From Omnitrophica WOR_2 bacterium RBG_13_41_10 (lineage in GTDB: Bacteria > Omnitrophota > Gorgyraeia > Gygaellales > Profunditerraquicolaceae): a DNA stretch of 32,552 nucleotides. Positions within the stretch are counted from its first letter, which is position 1. Each line of letters starts with the position of its first letter. Where the stretch lies: the NCBI GenBank assembly GCA_001805465.1, contig MHGH01000001.1, forward strand, positions 2,452 to 35,003. The letters are read 5' to 3'. The notes below the pieces were generated by a model, which saw only the letters and a list, made by a program, of their open reading frames with translations, was not told the origin of the DNA and made no database searches. The position numbers were made by a program, and so were the translations under genes. Of this stretch, positions 24,060-32,552 are shown one piece after another.

Positions 24060-24838
24060 TAAACTTCCTGATAGATATAGGCCAAAAACTATTGGCATTG
24101 TTATCTTTTGTGGGGGGGTTGGCTAATTTAGCCGGCCAGGCATTTTATTGGGCGCTGGTGGGCCCTTATAAAAGAAGGTCTATCTTTGACCAAATGAAGA
24201 AAGTCGGCGTAGACAGCATGCCGATAGTTTTATTGACCGCTTTCTTTATCGGTGTGATTATGGCCTTACAGATTGCTTATATGATGCAGCGGTTGGGTTC
24301 TGAAATGTATATTGCCAGTATTGTGGCCTTATCGTTAGTAAGGGAACTGGGGCCGATTATAACTGCATTAGTAGTAGCAGGACGGGTGGGTGCAGCAATT
24401 ACCGCAGAGATAGGCTCTATGCAGGTTACCGAACAGATAGATGCCTTAGAAACCTTGGCCTCTAATCCCATCAGGTATCTAGTAGTCCCTCGGCTTCTTG
24501 CCTTAAGCCTGATGCTTCCTTTGTTGACGATTTATGCGGATATCATCGGTATATTCGGCGGGTATCTCATCTGCGTTCATAAATTAGGCATATCCAGCAG
24601 TATGTACCTGCACATTACTTTTGATGCCCTTTTATTGAAAGACTTATTTACCGGGCTATTTAAGACGGTGTTCTTTGGGATGATTATCGCCTTAGTCAGC
24701 TGTTACGAAGGCTTTAATGTAGAAGGCGGCGCAGAAGGCGTAGGAAGGGCTACCACCAAGTCGGTAGTGACAACTTTTATTTTAATTATTGCTGCTGACT
24801 GCTTCTTTACGGCTTTATTCTATTTTGCGATGCCTTAA
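24056..24838 (+). CDS. mlaE: MlaE-type ABC transporter permease
   Basis: This inner-membrane permease belongs to the phospholipid-transport Mla system that maintains outer-membrane asymmetry. The 260-residue protein has about five membrane segments and the typical MlaE sequence VALSLVRELGPIITALVVAGRVGAAITAEIGSM. It also has the EQIDALETLASNPIRYLVVPR coupling region and a GFNVEGGAEGVGRATTKSVV segment. The ATG overlaps the clpC stop codon, and mlaF and mlaD follow. Confidence 0.94.
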   Translation: MINFLIDIGQKLLALLSFVGGLANLAGQAFYWALVGPYKRRSIFDQMKKVGVDSMPIVLLTAFFIGVIMALQIAYMMQRLGSEMYIASIVALSLVRELGPIITALVVAGRVGAAITAEIGSMQVTEQIDALETLASNPIRYLVVPRLLALSLMLPLLTIYADIIGIFGGYLICVHKLGISSSMYLHITFDALLLKDLFTGLFKTVFFGMIIALVSCYEGFNVEGGAEGVGRATTKSVVTTFILIIAADCFFTALFYFAMP

Positions 24839-24857
24839 AATATAATTCGGAGTTTTT

Positions 24858-25622
24858 ATGCATGCCATAGAGATACAAAATTTAACCAAATTCTTTAATA
24901 CGCGTAAGGTCTTGGATAATTTGAGCCTGAACATAGAGAAGGGCCAGACCTGCGTTATTATCGGCCGTTCCGGCTGCGGTAAAAGCGTATTATTAAAACA
25001 CATTGAAGGCATATTAAAGCCGGATAGCGGCAAAATTATTATTAACGGGCAGGATATTACCAAATTAACCAATAACGAGATGGATAAGATACGTTTAAAA
25101 ATGGGGATGGTTTTTCAGGGAGGGGCGCTTTTTGATTCTATGACCGTCGGAGAAAACGTAGGGTTTAACCTTATCGAGCATAACCACGTCAGCAACAAAG
25201 AATTGTTGGAGAAAGTGGAGAGTGCCTTATGCGTGGTGGGCCTGTGCGGCATAGAAAATCTTACGCCTTCTGAAATAAGCGGCGGCATGAAAAAAAGGGT
25301 GGCCTTGGCAAGGGCAATATGCATAGAGCCGGAAATCATATTTTATGATGAGCCGACAACGGGAGTCGACCCCATTACCGCCGACAGTATAAACGAACTT
25401 ATAAAAACCATGCATGATAAATTAAAGGTTACCTCTATCGTGGTTACGCATGATATGAAAAGCGCCTATAGCATAGCCGATAAAATCGCGATGATGTACC
25501 AGGGCAAGATTATCGCCGAAGGCACGCCCCAAGAAATTCAGAATACTACTCATCCTGTAGTGCACCAATTTATAAATGGTTTAGCCAAAGGGCCGATTAC
25601 TGAAGCCCTGGATCATGATTAG
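24858..25622 (+). CDS. mlaF: MlaF-type ABC transporter ATP-binding protein
   Basis: This is the ATPase of the Mla lipid transporter. Its 254 residues include Walker A (GRSGCGKS), the Q-loop in MVFQGGALFDSMTV, the variant signature SGGMKKRVALARAI typical of MlaF, Walker B (IIFYDEPTTGVDP) and VVTHDM. The C-terminal helices extend past the core as in MlaF. It follows mlaE by 19 bp. Confidence 0.94.
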   Translation: MHAIEIQNLTKFFNTRKVLDNLSLNIEKGQTCVIIGRSGCGKSVLLKHIEGILKPDSGKIIINGQDITKLTNNEMDKIRLKMGMVFQGGALFDSMTVGENVGFNLIEHNHVSNKELLEKVESALCVVGLCGIENLTPSEISGGMKKRVALARAICIEPEIIFYDEPTTGVDPITADSINELIKTMHDKLKVTSIVVTHDMKSAYSIADKIAMMYQGKIIAEGTPQEIQNTTHPVVHQFINGLAKGPITEALDHD

Positions 25623-25655
25623 TCTAATTTAAATACAATAAATGGAGGTCTTAAG

Positions 25656-26279
25656 ATGCTGTTCGGTAAAACAAAACTAGAATTAAAGGTAGGGATTTTT
25701 GTTTTTACGGGTCTGGTAATTTTAGGGACCTTTATTTTACTTATCGGGGACTTTAAAGCCTGGGCTTCGGGACGCCGGATTAATTTTCTTTTTGATTTTA
25801 TCAATGGCGTTAAGGTAGGGGCACCGGTGAGATTTTCCGGAGTAGACGTAGGGCAGGTAAAAGAGATAAATTTTATTTTTAACCCTCAGGAAAATAAAAC
25901 CAAAGTCCAGATTACCGGCTGGATCAGAAGAGAAGTTAAGGTCCCTATTGATTCTACGGTTTGGATAAACACCCTTGGCTTGCTAGGAGAAAAATACGTT
26001 GAGATCATACCCGGAAAAGATTATGCGCACCTGGTAACTGACCAACCCATAACAGGAGAGGAGCCTATCGCTACTCATGAGATAGCAAAATTAGCGAAAA
26101 ATATAGCCAGTGATATTGATGAGAGTATCGTTAAGATTAAAAACAAGGAAGGCACTATAGGAAAACTCCTTTACGACGATGCTATCTACAACGACTTAGA
26201 AGCCTTGGTGGCGGATTTGAGGCAACACCCCTGGAAACTCTTCCGGAAGGCCAAAGAGAAGCCGGTTACAAAACAATAA
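25656..26279 (+). CDS. mlaD: MlaD-like MCE family lipid-binding protein
   Basis: This is the substrate-binding part of the Mla system, anchored to the inner membrane and facing the periplasm. The 207-residue protein has an N-terminal membrane segment (about 11-32) and one MCE domain with VKVGAPVRFSGVDVGQVKEINF and NTLGLLGEKYVEIIPG. A C-terminal helix and GTIGKLLYDDAIYNDL motif, common in MCE proteins, end the chain. GGAGGT precedes the ATG. No mlaC or mlaB follows; the next gene is radA. Confidence 0.9.
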   Translation: MLFGKTKLELKVGIFVFTGLVILGTFILLIGDFKAWASGRRINFLFDFINGVKVGAPVRFSGVDVGQVKEINFIFNPQENKTKVQITGWIRREVKVPIDSTVWINTLGLLGEKYVEIIPGKDYAHLVTDQPITGEEPIATHEIAKLAKNIASDIDESIVKIKNKEGTIGKLLYDDAIYNDLEALVADLRQHPWKLFRKAKEKPVTKQ

Positions 26280-26299
26280 TTATAAGTCATAAGGTTGCA

Positions 26300-27685
26300 A
26301 TGAAAACCAAAACCGTATTTGCCTGTCAGAATTGCGGGTATCAATCGCCGAAATGGTTAGGCAGATGCCCTGATTGTAATAGTTGGAATTCCTTTGCCGA
26401 AGAGAATTACACCATGCCTACTTCCGGCAAGGTAAAAGAACGGGCTTCTTTATATAAAGATGAACCGGTATTATTAAAAGAAATTGAAATCAAGGAGGCC
26501 GATCGTCTTAAAACCAGGATATCAGAATTGGACAGGGTTTTAGGGGGCGGCATCGTAGCGGGTTCAGTAATATTAATCGGCGGAGACCCGGGTATAGGAA
26601 AATCTACGATATCCTTACAGGTGTCCAATCAATTAACCAAAGAAGGCTCGACAGTCCTTTATGTCAGCGGGGAGGAATCTGCAGCCCAGACAAAATTAAG
26701 GGCTAAGCGCTTAGGCACGCAGGCCGAGCAGGGAAGTTTATACATCGTCAATCAGACGGATTTATCGCTGATTATAGAATATGCCAATAAATTAAAACCG
26801 GACGTCATCATTATTGATTCTATTCAGGTGATATTTGAGCCCTCTATAAGTTCATCTGCCGGAAGCGTCAGCCAGGTAAGAGAATGTGCCGGAATACTTA
26901 CGCAGTTAGCCAAGACCACCGGTATCTCTATTTTTATTATCGGCCATGTTACCAAGGAAGGGACTATTGCCGGACCCCGGGTCTTAGAGCATATTGTAGA
27001 TACCGTACTTTATTTTGAGGGAGATAGGTTCTCCATGTATAGGATTTTACGCGCCGTGAAAAATAGATTCGGCTCTACCAACGAAATCGGCGTATTTGAA
27101 ATGGATTCTAGCGGCCTCAAAGAAGTAAAAAATCCTTCGGAAATTTTTCTTTCCGAAAGGCCCAAGGATGTCTCCGGGTCAGTGGTGGCATCTGTTTTAG
27201 AAGGTAGCCGTCCGCTTCTGGTAGAAATTCAGGCATTAGTGAGTAAGTCTAGTTTTGGCTATGCCCGCCGCCGGGCCGAAGGCTTTGATTATAACCGCTT
27301 GGCGTTGTTAATTGCTGTTTTGGAAAAGAGGATAGGTTTATCGTTAGAGATAGAAGATATATTTGTCAATGTTGCCGGGGGCATCAGGATAGAGGATCCG
27401 GCAGCGGATTTGGCAGTAGCGGTAGCTATTGCCTCGGCCTTCCGCGATCAGTTTGTCCTGGCAGATACTTTAGTTTTAGGGGAGGTGGGCTTGGCAGGTG
27501 AAATTAGAAGCATATCGCAGACAGTCTTGCGGGTCAACGAAGCAGCAAACTTAGGATTCAAGCACTGCATATTGCCAAAAAATAATTATAAAGGTTTAGA
27601 ATATAAAAAAAATACCATAGAGTTAGTGCCGGTTTCTCATTTAAAAGAGGCGCTGGATATTTTATTATTAAGGGGGGCAAGATGA
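26300..27685 (+). CDS. radA: DNA repair protein RadA
   Basis: RadA is a RecA-like helicase that helps process recombination intermediates. The 461-residue protein has the N-terminal zinc finger (C9, C12, C23, C26), Walker A in [10 protein letters not shown], the RadA-specific [15 protein letters not shown] motif, and a Lon-protease-like C-terminal domain ([23 protein letters not shown]). Length and motifs are standard. The stop overlaps the start of the PIN-TRAM gene by 4 bp. Confidence 0.97.
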   Translation: MKTKTVFACQNCGYQSPKWLGRCPDCNSWNSFAEENYTMPTSGKVKERASLYKDEPVLLKEIEIKEADRLKTRISELDRVLGGGIVAGSVILIGGDPGIGKSTISLQVSNQLTKEGSTVLYVSGEESAAQTKLRAKRLGTQAEQGSLYIVNQTDLSLIIEYANKLKPDVIIIDSIQVIFEPSISSSAGSVSQVRECAGILTQLAKTTGISIFIIGHVTKEGTIAGPRVLEHIVDTVLYFEGDRFSMYRILRAVKNRFGSTNEIGVFEMDSSGLKEVKNPSEIFLSERPKDVSGSVVASVLEGSRPLLVEIQALVSKSSFGYARRRAEGFDYNRLALLIAVLEKRIGLSLEIEDIFVNVAGGIRIEDPAADLAVAVAIASAFRDQFVLADTLVLGEVGLAGEIRSISQTVLRVNEAANLGFKHCILPKNNYKGLEYKKNTIELVPVSHLKEALDILLLRGAR

Positions 27686-28662
27686 ATTTATTATTAGCGC
27701 GTATTCTTTTTAGTATCGTCGGTATGGTTATAGGTTATGGGATAATGGATCCTTACAACAAGGGGCCCTTAGGTATTCTACTGGGTTTGGGCGCAGCGTT
27801 AATACTGATATTGACAGAAATTGGAATGCGTAAAGTCTCTGTAAGGGGCCTCTCTAGCGCAGTCTTCGGCCTTATCTTAGGCCTGATTATGGCAAAGCTC
27901 GTTACCGATGCCGTTAGTCTTGCGCCTATACCGCAAGAAATCTTGTCTTCGATCCGAGGTATCCTAACTTTCATTTTTTGCTATTTGGGTATGGCAATAG
28001 GCCTAAGAGGCAAAGACGAATTTAATATTATTATTCCTTATGTCAGGCTGCGCCGGCAGGATCAAATAGAAGAGATGGTATTATTGGATACCAGCGTTAT
28101 TATCGACGGCCGCATCGTAGATATTTACAAGACGAAGTTCTTGGAAGGTAAAATTGTCATCCCGCGTTTTGTGCTTAAGGAATTACAGCAGATAGCCGAT
28201 TCTACGGATCCTTTAAAACGCCAGAGGGGCCGTCGAGGATTAGAAATTCTGCATATCGTGCAAAAAGAAGCAGGCCAAGATATTACTTTACACGAAGAAG
28301 AATTTCCCGAAACCCCCGAGGTAGATGCGAAGCTGGTAAAGTTGGCAAAATTATTAGAGGCCAAGATATTAACCGTAGATTTTAATTTAAATCGTATAGC
28401 CAGCCTCCAAGGTATTAAGGTGCTTAATATCAACGAATTAGCCAATGCCTTAAAGCCGGTGGTCATTCCGGGTGAAGAAATGCGGGTAAAGTTAATCCGC
28501 GAAGGCAAGGAGCATAATCAGGCCATAGGTTATCTGGATGACGGAACCATGGTAGTAGTAGAAGATGCGCGCCGTCTTATCGGCCAAGAGGTCAGGGTAG
28601 CAGTTACTTCTGTTCTACAGACGCCGGCCGGCAGGATGATTTTTACAAAAATAGAAAAATAG
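27682..28662 (+). CDS. YacL-like membrane PIN-TRAM domain protein
   Basis: This 326-residue protein matches the YacL family: about four N-terminal membrane segments (1-115), a PIN nuclease domain starting with [15 protein letters not shown], and a C-terminal TRAM domain ([22 protein letters not shown]). The PIN acidic residues are visible (DTS, a KELQQIAD acidic helix, and LTVDFNLNR), so RNase activity is plausible. In Bacillus the gene lies near radA and ispD as here, though disA is absent in this window. The physiological target is not known. Confidence 0.9.
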   Translation: MNLLLARILFSIVGMVIGYGIMDPYNKGPLGILLGLGAALILILTEIGMRKVSVRGLSSAVFGLILGLIMAKLVTDAVSLAPIPQEILSSIRGILTFIFCYLGMAIGLRGKDEFNIIIPYVRLRRQDQIEEMVLLDTSVIIDGRIVDIYKTKFLEGKIVIPRFVLKELQQIADSTDPLKRQRGRRGLEILHIVQKEAGQDITLHEEEFPETPEVDAKLVKLAKLLEAKILTVDFNLNRIASLQGIKVLNINELANALKPVVIPGEEMRVKLIREGKEHNQAIGYLDDGTMVVVEDARRLIGQEVRVAVTSVLQTPAGRMIFTKIEK

Positions 28663-28663
28663 C

Positions 28664-29365
28664 ATGTATGTCAGCGCGATAGTTCTGGCAGCCGGCTTAG
28701 GGATGAGGATGAAGTCAAATACGGCAAAGCCGCTGCTTGAGATTAATCGTAAGCCTATTATTGTATATTCCCTTGAAATATTAAGTAGGCATCCTCAAAT
28801 AAAAGATATTATCCTGGTAGTAAATGCAAAATCCTTAAAAAATATTTTAAGCCTCCTAAAAAGATACCGCATAAAGAAAATAAAAGCTGTTGTATTAGGA
28901 GGAAAGCTTCGGCAAGATTCCGTACTAAAGGGCCTGGCGCAAGTAGATAGCTGTGCGGATTTAGTCCTCATACATGATGCAGCGCGGCCTTTTTTTACCA
29001 GCAGTATGGTAACTTCGGTAATCAGCGAAGCGCAAAAATCAGGAGCGGCTATTTTAGGCGTACCGGTGAAGGCGACGATTAAACAGGCCGCAGGCCGCAG
29101 GCCGCAGGCCGCAGGCATAGTAAAGAAAACCTTAAAAAGGGAAAACCTTTGGGAAGCGCAAACACCGCAGGTTTTTAAAAAAGATTTAATTATAGAAGCT
29201 TATAATAAATACGGCAGGAATAAAGTTACCGATGATGCTAGTTTAGTGGAAAAACTCGGGGAAAAGATAAATATTGTAGCCGGCTCATATAAAAATATAA
29301 AAATAACTACGCCTGAAGATTTAGTTGTTGCTGAGGCAATTATAAAGAAATGCAATACAGAGTAG
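28664..29365 (+). CDS. ispD: 2-C-methyl-D-erythritol 4-phosphate cytidylyltransferase
   Basis: IspD attaches CMP to methylerythritol phosphate in the MEP isoprenoid pathway. The 233-residue protein has the nucleotide-binding start AIVLAAGLGMRM, the conserved GGKLRQDSVLKGL, LIHDAARPF, GVPVKATIK and WEAQTPQVF. A 7-bp tandem repeat encodes residues 141-151 (QAAGRRPQAAG), which sit where other IspD proteins have a short loop before the substrate-binding VKKTLKRENLW. Catalysis should be unaffected if the loop is tolerated. The 3' end overlaps ispF by 16 bp. Confidence 0.95.
   Translation: MYVSAIVLAAGLGMRMKSNTAKPLLEINRKPIIVYSLEILSRHPQIKDIILVVNAKSLKNILSLLKRYRIKKIKAVVLGGKLRQDSVLKGLAQVDSCADLVLIHDAARPFFTSSMVTSVISEAQKSGAAILGVPVKATIKQAAGRRPQAAGIVKKTLKRENLWEAQTPQVFKKDLIIEAYNKYGRNKVTDDASLVEKLGEKINIVAGSYKNIKITTPEDLVVAEAIIKKCNTE
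29084..29116 (+). repeat. 7-bp tandem repeat (CAGGCCG x4.7) inside ispD
   Basis: Four full copies of CAGGCCG followed by CAGGC form a 33-bp array within the ispD reading frame. It is far richer in GC than its surroundings. Change by a single unit would shift the frame. Confidence 0.93.
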
Positions 29366-29835
29366 GCATAGGTTACGATATACACCGTTTAGTCCAGGGG
29401 CGGCCTTTATTTATAGGGGGAGCCCAGATTCCTTATGTTAAAGGATTATTAGGACATTCTGATGGGGATGTGCTTTTACATGCTGTATGCGATGCCTTGT
29501 TAGGTGCGATAGGAGGAGGTGATATAGGCCAGCTTTTTCCCGATACCGACCCTAAATATCAGGGGATAGATAGCAAGGAATTATTAAAAGCCGTGGCAGA
29601 TTTGGTAAGGGAAAAAAAATATACGGTGAATAATGTGGATACGATAATAGTGGCTGAGGAACCCAAGATGTTGCCTTTTGAAAAAGAAATGAGAAGGAAG
29701 ATTTCCGCTATACTGGAGATTCCCGAAGATAGAGTGAATATAAAAGCCAAGACTAGCGAAGGAATGGGTGAGATCGGTAAGATTGAGGCGATCGCCTCTT
29801 ATGCAATAGTAAGTATAGTTCCTAGGGAGGACTAA
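29350..29835 (+). CDS. ispF: 2-C-methyl-D-erythritol 2,4-cyclodiphosphate synthase
   Basis: IspF carries out the cyclisation step two reactions after IspD in the MEP pathway. The 161-residue protein has the zinc-binding GYDIHRL motif (D10, H12), the LGHSDGDVLLHAVCDALLGA signature and the TSEGMGEIGKIEAIASYA ending. Length is normal. The ATG at 29350 lies inside the end of ispD and gives the usual N terminus just before RVGIGYDIH. Confidence 0.96.
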   Translation: MQYRVGIGYDIHRLVQGRPLFIGGAQIPYVKGLLGHSDGDVLLHAVCDALLGAIGGGDIGQLFPDTDPKYQGIDSKELLKAVADLVREKKYTVNNVDTIIVAEEPKMLPFEKEMRRKISAILEIPEDRVNIKAKTSEGMGEIGKIEAIASYAIVSIVPRED

Positions 29836-30519
29836 ATGGAAATTCTCATTATAAAGATAATAGGTGCGCTGATAATTTTATTTCTTTTGAAAATCTTATT
29901 CATTTCTTTATTTTTCTATCGGGACATTAAAGCGGCCCAAAAAAGAGACCCGGCAGCAAGGAGTTTTTTAGAGATAATATTACTTTATCAGGGTTTACAT
30001 GCCTTAATCAGCCATCGCGTTGCGCATTTTTTATACAGGATACATTTTTTTCTTCTCGCGCGCCTGATCAGCCAGATATCGCGTTTTATTACCGGCATTG
30101 AAATACATCCGGGCGCAAAAATCGGCAAGCGCTTTTTTATCGACCATGGGATGGGCGTAGTAATTGGCGAGACCGCCATTATCGGCGATGATGTGCTTTT
30201 GTATCAAGGTGTAACTTTAGGCGGAACGGGCCTGGAAAAAGGCAAACGCCACCCCACCCTCGGTAATAATGTAGTTGTTGGAACTGGGGCGAAGGTATTA
30301 GGGAATATAACCATAGGAGATAATTCCTATATAGGCGCTAATGCCGTAGTTATTAAAGATGTCCCGCCGAATTCTACTGTGGTGGGAGTCCCGGGGCGGA
30401 TTACCAAGCAGGAAGGTAAAAAAATTGATGTTAGCCTTGACCATATCCATATACTTGACCCCATTATGCAGAATATTGAAGAATTAGAAAAGCGGATTGA
30501 TAAACTGGAGAAACGTTAA
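29836..30519 (+). CDS. cysE: Serine O-acetyltransferase (EpsC/CysE family)
   Basis: The enzyme acetylates serine to O-acetylserine, the precursor of cysteine. Its 227 residues include an N-terminal hydrophobic segment (about 7-27), a helical domain ([17 protein letters not shown]), and the left-handed beta helix with hexapeptide repeats ([23 protein letters not shown] through GVTLGGTG). A C-terminal coiled coil ends the chain. The short layout matches the epsC subgroup. A possible membrane anchor from the N-terminal segment is unusual. It starts immediately after ispF and is followed by cysS, so supply and use of cysteine are encoded together. Confidence 0.92.
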   Translation: MEILIIKIIGALIILFLLKILFISLFFYRDIKAAQKRDPAARSFLEIILLYQGLHALISHRVAHFLYRIHFFLLARLISQISRFITGIEIHPGAKIGKRFFIDHGMGVVIGETAIIGDDVLLYQGVTLGGTGLEKGKRHPTLGNNVVVGTGAKVLGNITIGDNSYIGANAVVIKDVPPNSTVVGVPGRITKQEGKKIDVSLDHIHILDPIMQNIEELEKRIDKLEKR

Positions 30520-30527
30520 AATTCCAA

Positions 30528-31928
30528 ATGCCCATTCACATATACAATTCACTTACCCGCAAAAAAGAAGAATTCACTCCTGCCAGTACCTTTAAAGCAA
30601 ATATCTATACCTGCGGTGTCACGGTTTATGATGACTGCCATATCGGCCATGCCAGGAGCCTTTATATCTTTGAGGTAATCAGGCGTTATTTAAAATACAG
30701 GCACTTTAAAGTCAATTTTGTGCGTAATATTACCGATATAGACGATAAGATTATAAACCGCGCCAAAGAGCTTAATCTGGATTGGCGCTCATTAGTAGAA
30801 AAGTATATCGCCGGGTATTATGAAGATTTAGCGGCCTTGGAAATAGATAAAGCTGATAGTGAGCCTAGAGCTACTGAGAATATAGCGGATATGGTTTCAT
30901 ATATTACAAAATTAATTGAGAAAGGTTATGCCTATACTACGAACACAGGAGTTTATTTTAATGTACGTAAATTTAAAGATTACGGAAAATTATCCGGCCA
31001 AAGTATTGATGAGATGCTAAATGGCGCCAGGAAAGAACCGGATGAAACAAAACAAGATCCTTTAGATTTTGCGCTTTGGAAAGTCTCTCGACCGGATGAG
31101 CCTTATTGGGAAAGCCCCTGGGGAAAGGGCAGGCCGGGTTGGCATATTGAATGTTCGGTAATGAGTCAAAAGTTCTTAAAAACAGATACCCTGGATATTC
31201 ATGCGGGCGGAAGAGATTTAATATTTCCCCATCATGAAAATGAAATTGCTCAAGGTGAGGCCTTAACCGGTAAGCCTTTCGCTAGATATTGGATACACCA
31301 TGGCCTGCTTACTATAAACGGCCAAAAAATGTCTAAATCCTTAGGAAATTTTTTGACTATTAAAGATTTTATTAGTAAATATCATGATGCCGATATTTTA
31401 AAGTTGTTATTTTTATCCGCCCACTATTCTCATCCCATAGATTATAATGAAACAAGGATAGAAGAGTACAAGAAACAAAAGAAGAATTTTGATAATGTTT
31501 TTGACAGCATAAACAACTGGATAGAAAATAAAAATAGGCCGGTTACTTTAGAGAATAATAAGATAAAAGTAGACAACATAGTAGCTAAGTTTGAAGCGGC
31601 AATGGATGAAGACTTTAATACTCCTTTAGCATTAGCTTCTTTGTTTGAATTAGCGGATTTAGTTTCTTCTTTTATATCCTCCGATAAGAAAGAAGCATTT
31701 GGTTACGCCAAGGCAAAATTAGAGAGTCTTTTTGAGATATTTGGATTAAAGCCCAAACCTAAAAAAACCTTGCCGTCGGATATACTTAAGATGGTAGCGG
31801 AAAGAGAAGGGGCAAGAAAAAATAAAGATTTTCAGAAGTCAGATGCCATAAGAGAAGAAATAAAAACAAAATTCAAATATTTAACTATGGACACAGGCTC
31901 GAGTGTAACTTTTACGGAGATTGAGTAA
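30528..31928 (+). CDS. cysS: Cysteinyl-tRNA synthetase
   Basis: CysS joins cysteine to tRNA-Cys. The 466-residue protein has C29 in IYTCGVTVYD (zinc and substrate), the class I HIGH signature at 38-41, WHIECS and HHENEIAQ (remaining zinc ligands), and KMSKS in GQKMSKSLGNF. The C-terminal anticodon-binding region ends with a DAIREEIK helix. Length is standard. Its last base is shared with the start of tmk. Confidence 0.97.
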   Translation: MPIHIYNSLTRKKEEFTPASTFKANIYTCGVTVYDDCHIGHARSLYIFEVIRRYLKYRHFKVNFVRNITDIDDKIINRAKELNLDWRSLVEKYIAGYYEDLAALEIDKADSEPRATENIADMVSYITKLIEKGYAYTTNTGVYFNVRKFKDYGKLSGQSIDEMLNGARKEPDETKQDPLDFALWKVSRPDEPYWESPWGKGRPGWHIECSVMSQKFLKTDTLDIHAGGRDLIFPHHENEIAQGEALTGKPFARYWIHHGLLTINGQKMSKSLGNFLTIKDFISKYHDADILKLLFLSAHYSHPIDYNETRIEEYKKQKKNFDNVFDSINNWIENKNRPVTLENNKIKVDNIVAKFEAAMDEDFNTPLALASLFELADLVSSFISSDKKEAFGYAKAKLESLFEIFGLKPKPKKTLPSDILKMVAEREGARKNKDFQKSDAIREEIKTKFKYLTMDTGSSVTFTEIE

Positions 31929-32539
31929 TGAAAGGAAAGTTTATCACTTTTGAAGGTTCCGAAGGATGCGGCAAAAGTACGCAGTCAAGATTACTTTATC
32001 TATTTCTTAAAAATAAAGGTTACAAGGTAATTTATCTACGCGAGCCCGGCACAACACAGATCAGCGAAAAAATTAGAAAGATATTATTGGATTCGCAAAA
32101 TGCCTCTATGTCACCTAAATGTGAGTTGTTGCTTTATATGGCAGCGCGAGCGCAATTGGTAAATGAGATTATTAAGCCGGCGCTCTCTAGAAGCAAGATT
32201 GTGATATGCGATAGATTTTTGGATTCTACGATTGCCTATCAGGGATATGGCTTAGGTGAAAATATTAAATTTATAAAAGCTGTCGGACGTTTTGCCACAC
32301 AAGGCATAAAACCGGATTTAACCATATTCTTAAGCCTACCCTTAAAAAAAGGGCTGGCACTATGCGGCCGCAGCAAAGACCGCATTGAAAAAAGGTCTTT
32401 GGCATATCATTTACGCGTCAGATGCGGGTATCTAAAACTGGCCCATCTTGAGCCCAAAAGGATTAGAATAGTTAAAGTCGCCGACGATAAAAATAAAACC
32501 CAAGAGAACATCAGAAAGCTGATTTTAAGATTGCTATGA
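31928..32539 (+). CDS. tmk: Thymidylate kinase
   Basis: Tmk phosphorylates dTMP to dTDP. The 203-residue protein carries the P-loop GSEGCGKST (10-18), the REPGTTQISEKIRKILL region that replaces the usual DR-EPGGT loop, CDRFLDSTIAYQGYG, and a lid segment with the DRIEKRSLAYHLRVRCGYLKLA helix typical of bacterial Tmk. The gene is complete and ends 13 bp before the window edge. ATG overlaps the cysS stop by one base. Confidence 0.93.
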   Translation: MKGKFITFEGSEGCGKSTQSRLLYLFLKNKGYKVIYLREPGTTQISEKIRKILLDSQNASMSPKCELLLYMAARAQLVNEIIKPALSRSKIVICDRFLDSTIAYQGYGLGENIKFIKAVGRFATQGIKPDLTIFLSLPLKKGLALCGRSKDRIEKRSLAYHLRVRCGYLKLAHLEPKRIRIVKVADDKNKTQENIRKLILRLL

Positions 32540-32552
32540 CATTTCGCGATAT

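Overview
All genes in this 32.5 kb window lie on the + strand in tightly packed, often overlapping operons. The gene content points to a diderm bacterium: LolC/LolD, MlaE/F/D, TolC with an RND pump, and several lipoproteins. It also carries a stress/housekeeping cluster best known from Firmicutes (mcsA-mcsB-clpC-radA-yacL-ispD-ispF-cysE-cysS). This mixture, a moderate-to-low GC content, and the HAMP-fused trehalose synthase beside DUF5752 suggest an uncultured lineage such as Omnitrophota. That placement is inference, because no rRNA or ribosomal protein gene is present.

Layout: (1) 1-5514 holds the end of a GYD-domain gene, a small cupin, and a trehalose operon. The operon has a membrane-bound sensor-like OtsA, OtsB, a duplicated DUF5752 protein and a TreT-type GT4 synthase, so two routes to trehalose sit side by side. 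(2) 5605-12061 is an efflux operon with a sigma70-type promoter, a perfect inverted-repeat operator, a MarR regulator, TolC, a lipoprotein adaptor, an RND permease and a PII-like partner. (3) 12071-15559 holds envelope genes: a glycine-zipper lipoprotein, a small secreted protein apparently starting at ATT, a thioredoxin-CcdA fusion, a DUF1573 lipoprotein, and an HtpX-type protease with an EF-hand loop. (4) 15610-21394 starts at a consensus promoter almost touching the lysS start codon, then lysS, lolC/E, lolD, a class IV aminotransferase, mcsA and mcsB. (5) 21395-21638 is the longest gene-free stretch (244 bp) and is filled by two structured repeats. (6) 21639-32539 holds clpC, mlaE-mlaF-mlaD, radA, a PIN-TRAM protein, ispD, ispF, cysE, cysS and tmk.

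The most unusual signals are repeats. An 80-bp hairpin-forming sequence occurs twice at 75/80 identity: once in frame inside the thioredoxin-CcdA gene just after its signal sequence, and once directly in front of the clpC ribosome-binding site. Beside the second copy is a 135-bp palindromic element with imperfect terminal inverted repeats. Two conserved genes, lolD and ispD, each carry an in-frame tandem array of a different 7-bp unit. No CRISPR array, tRNA, rRNA, transposase or phage gene was seen.
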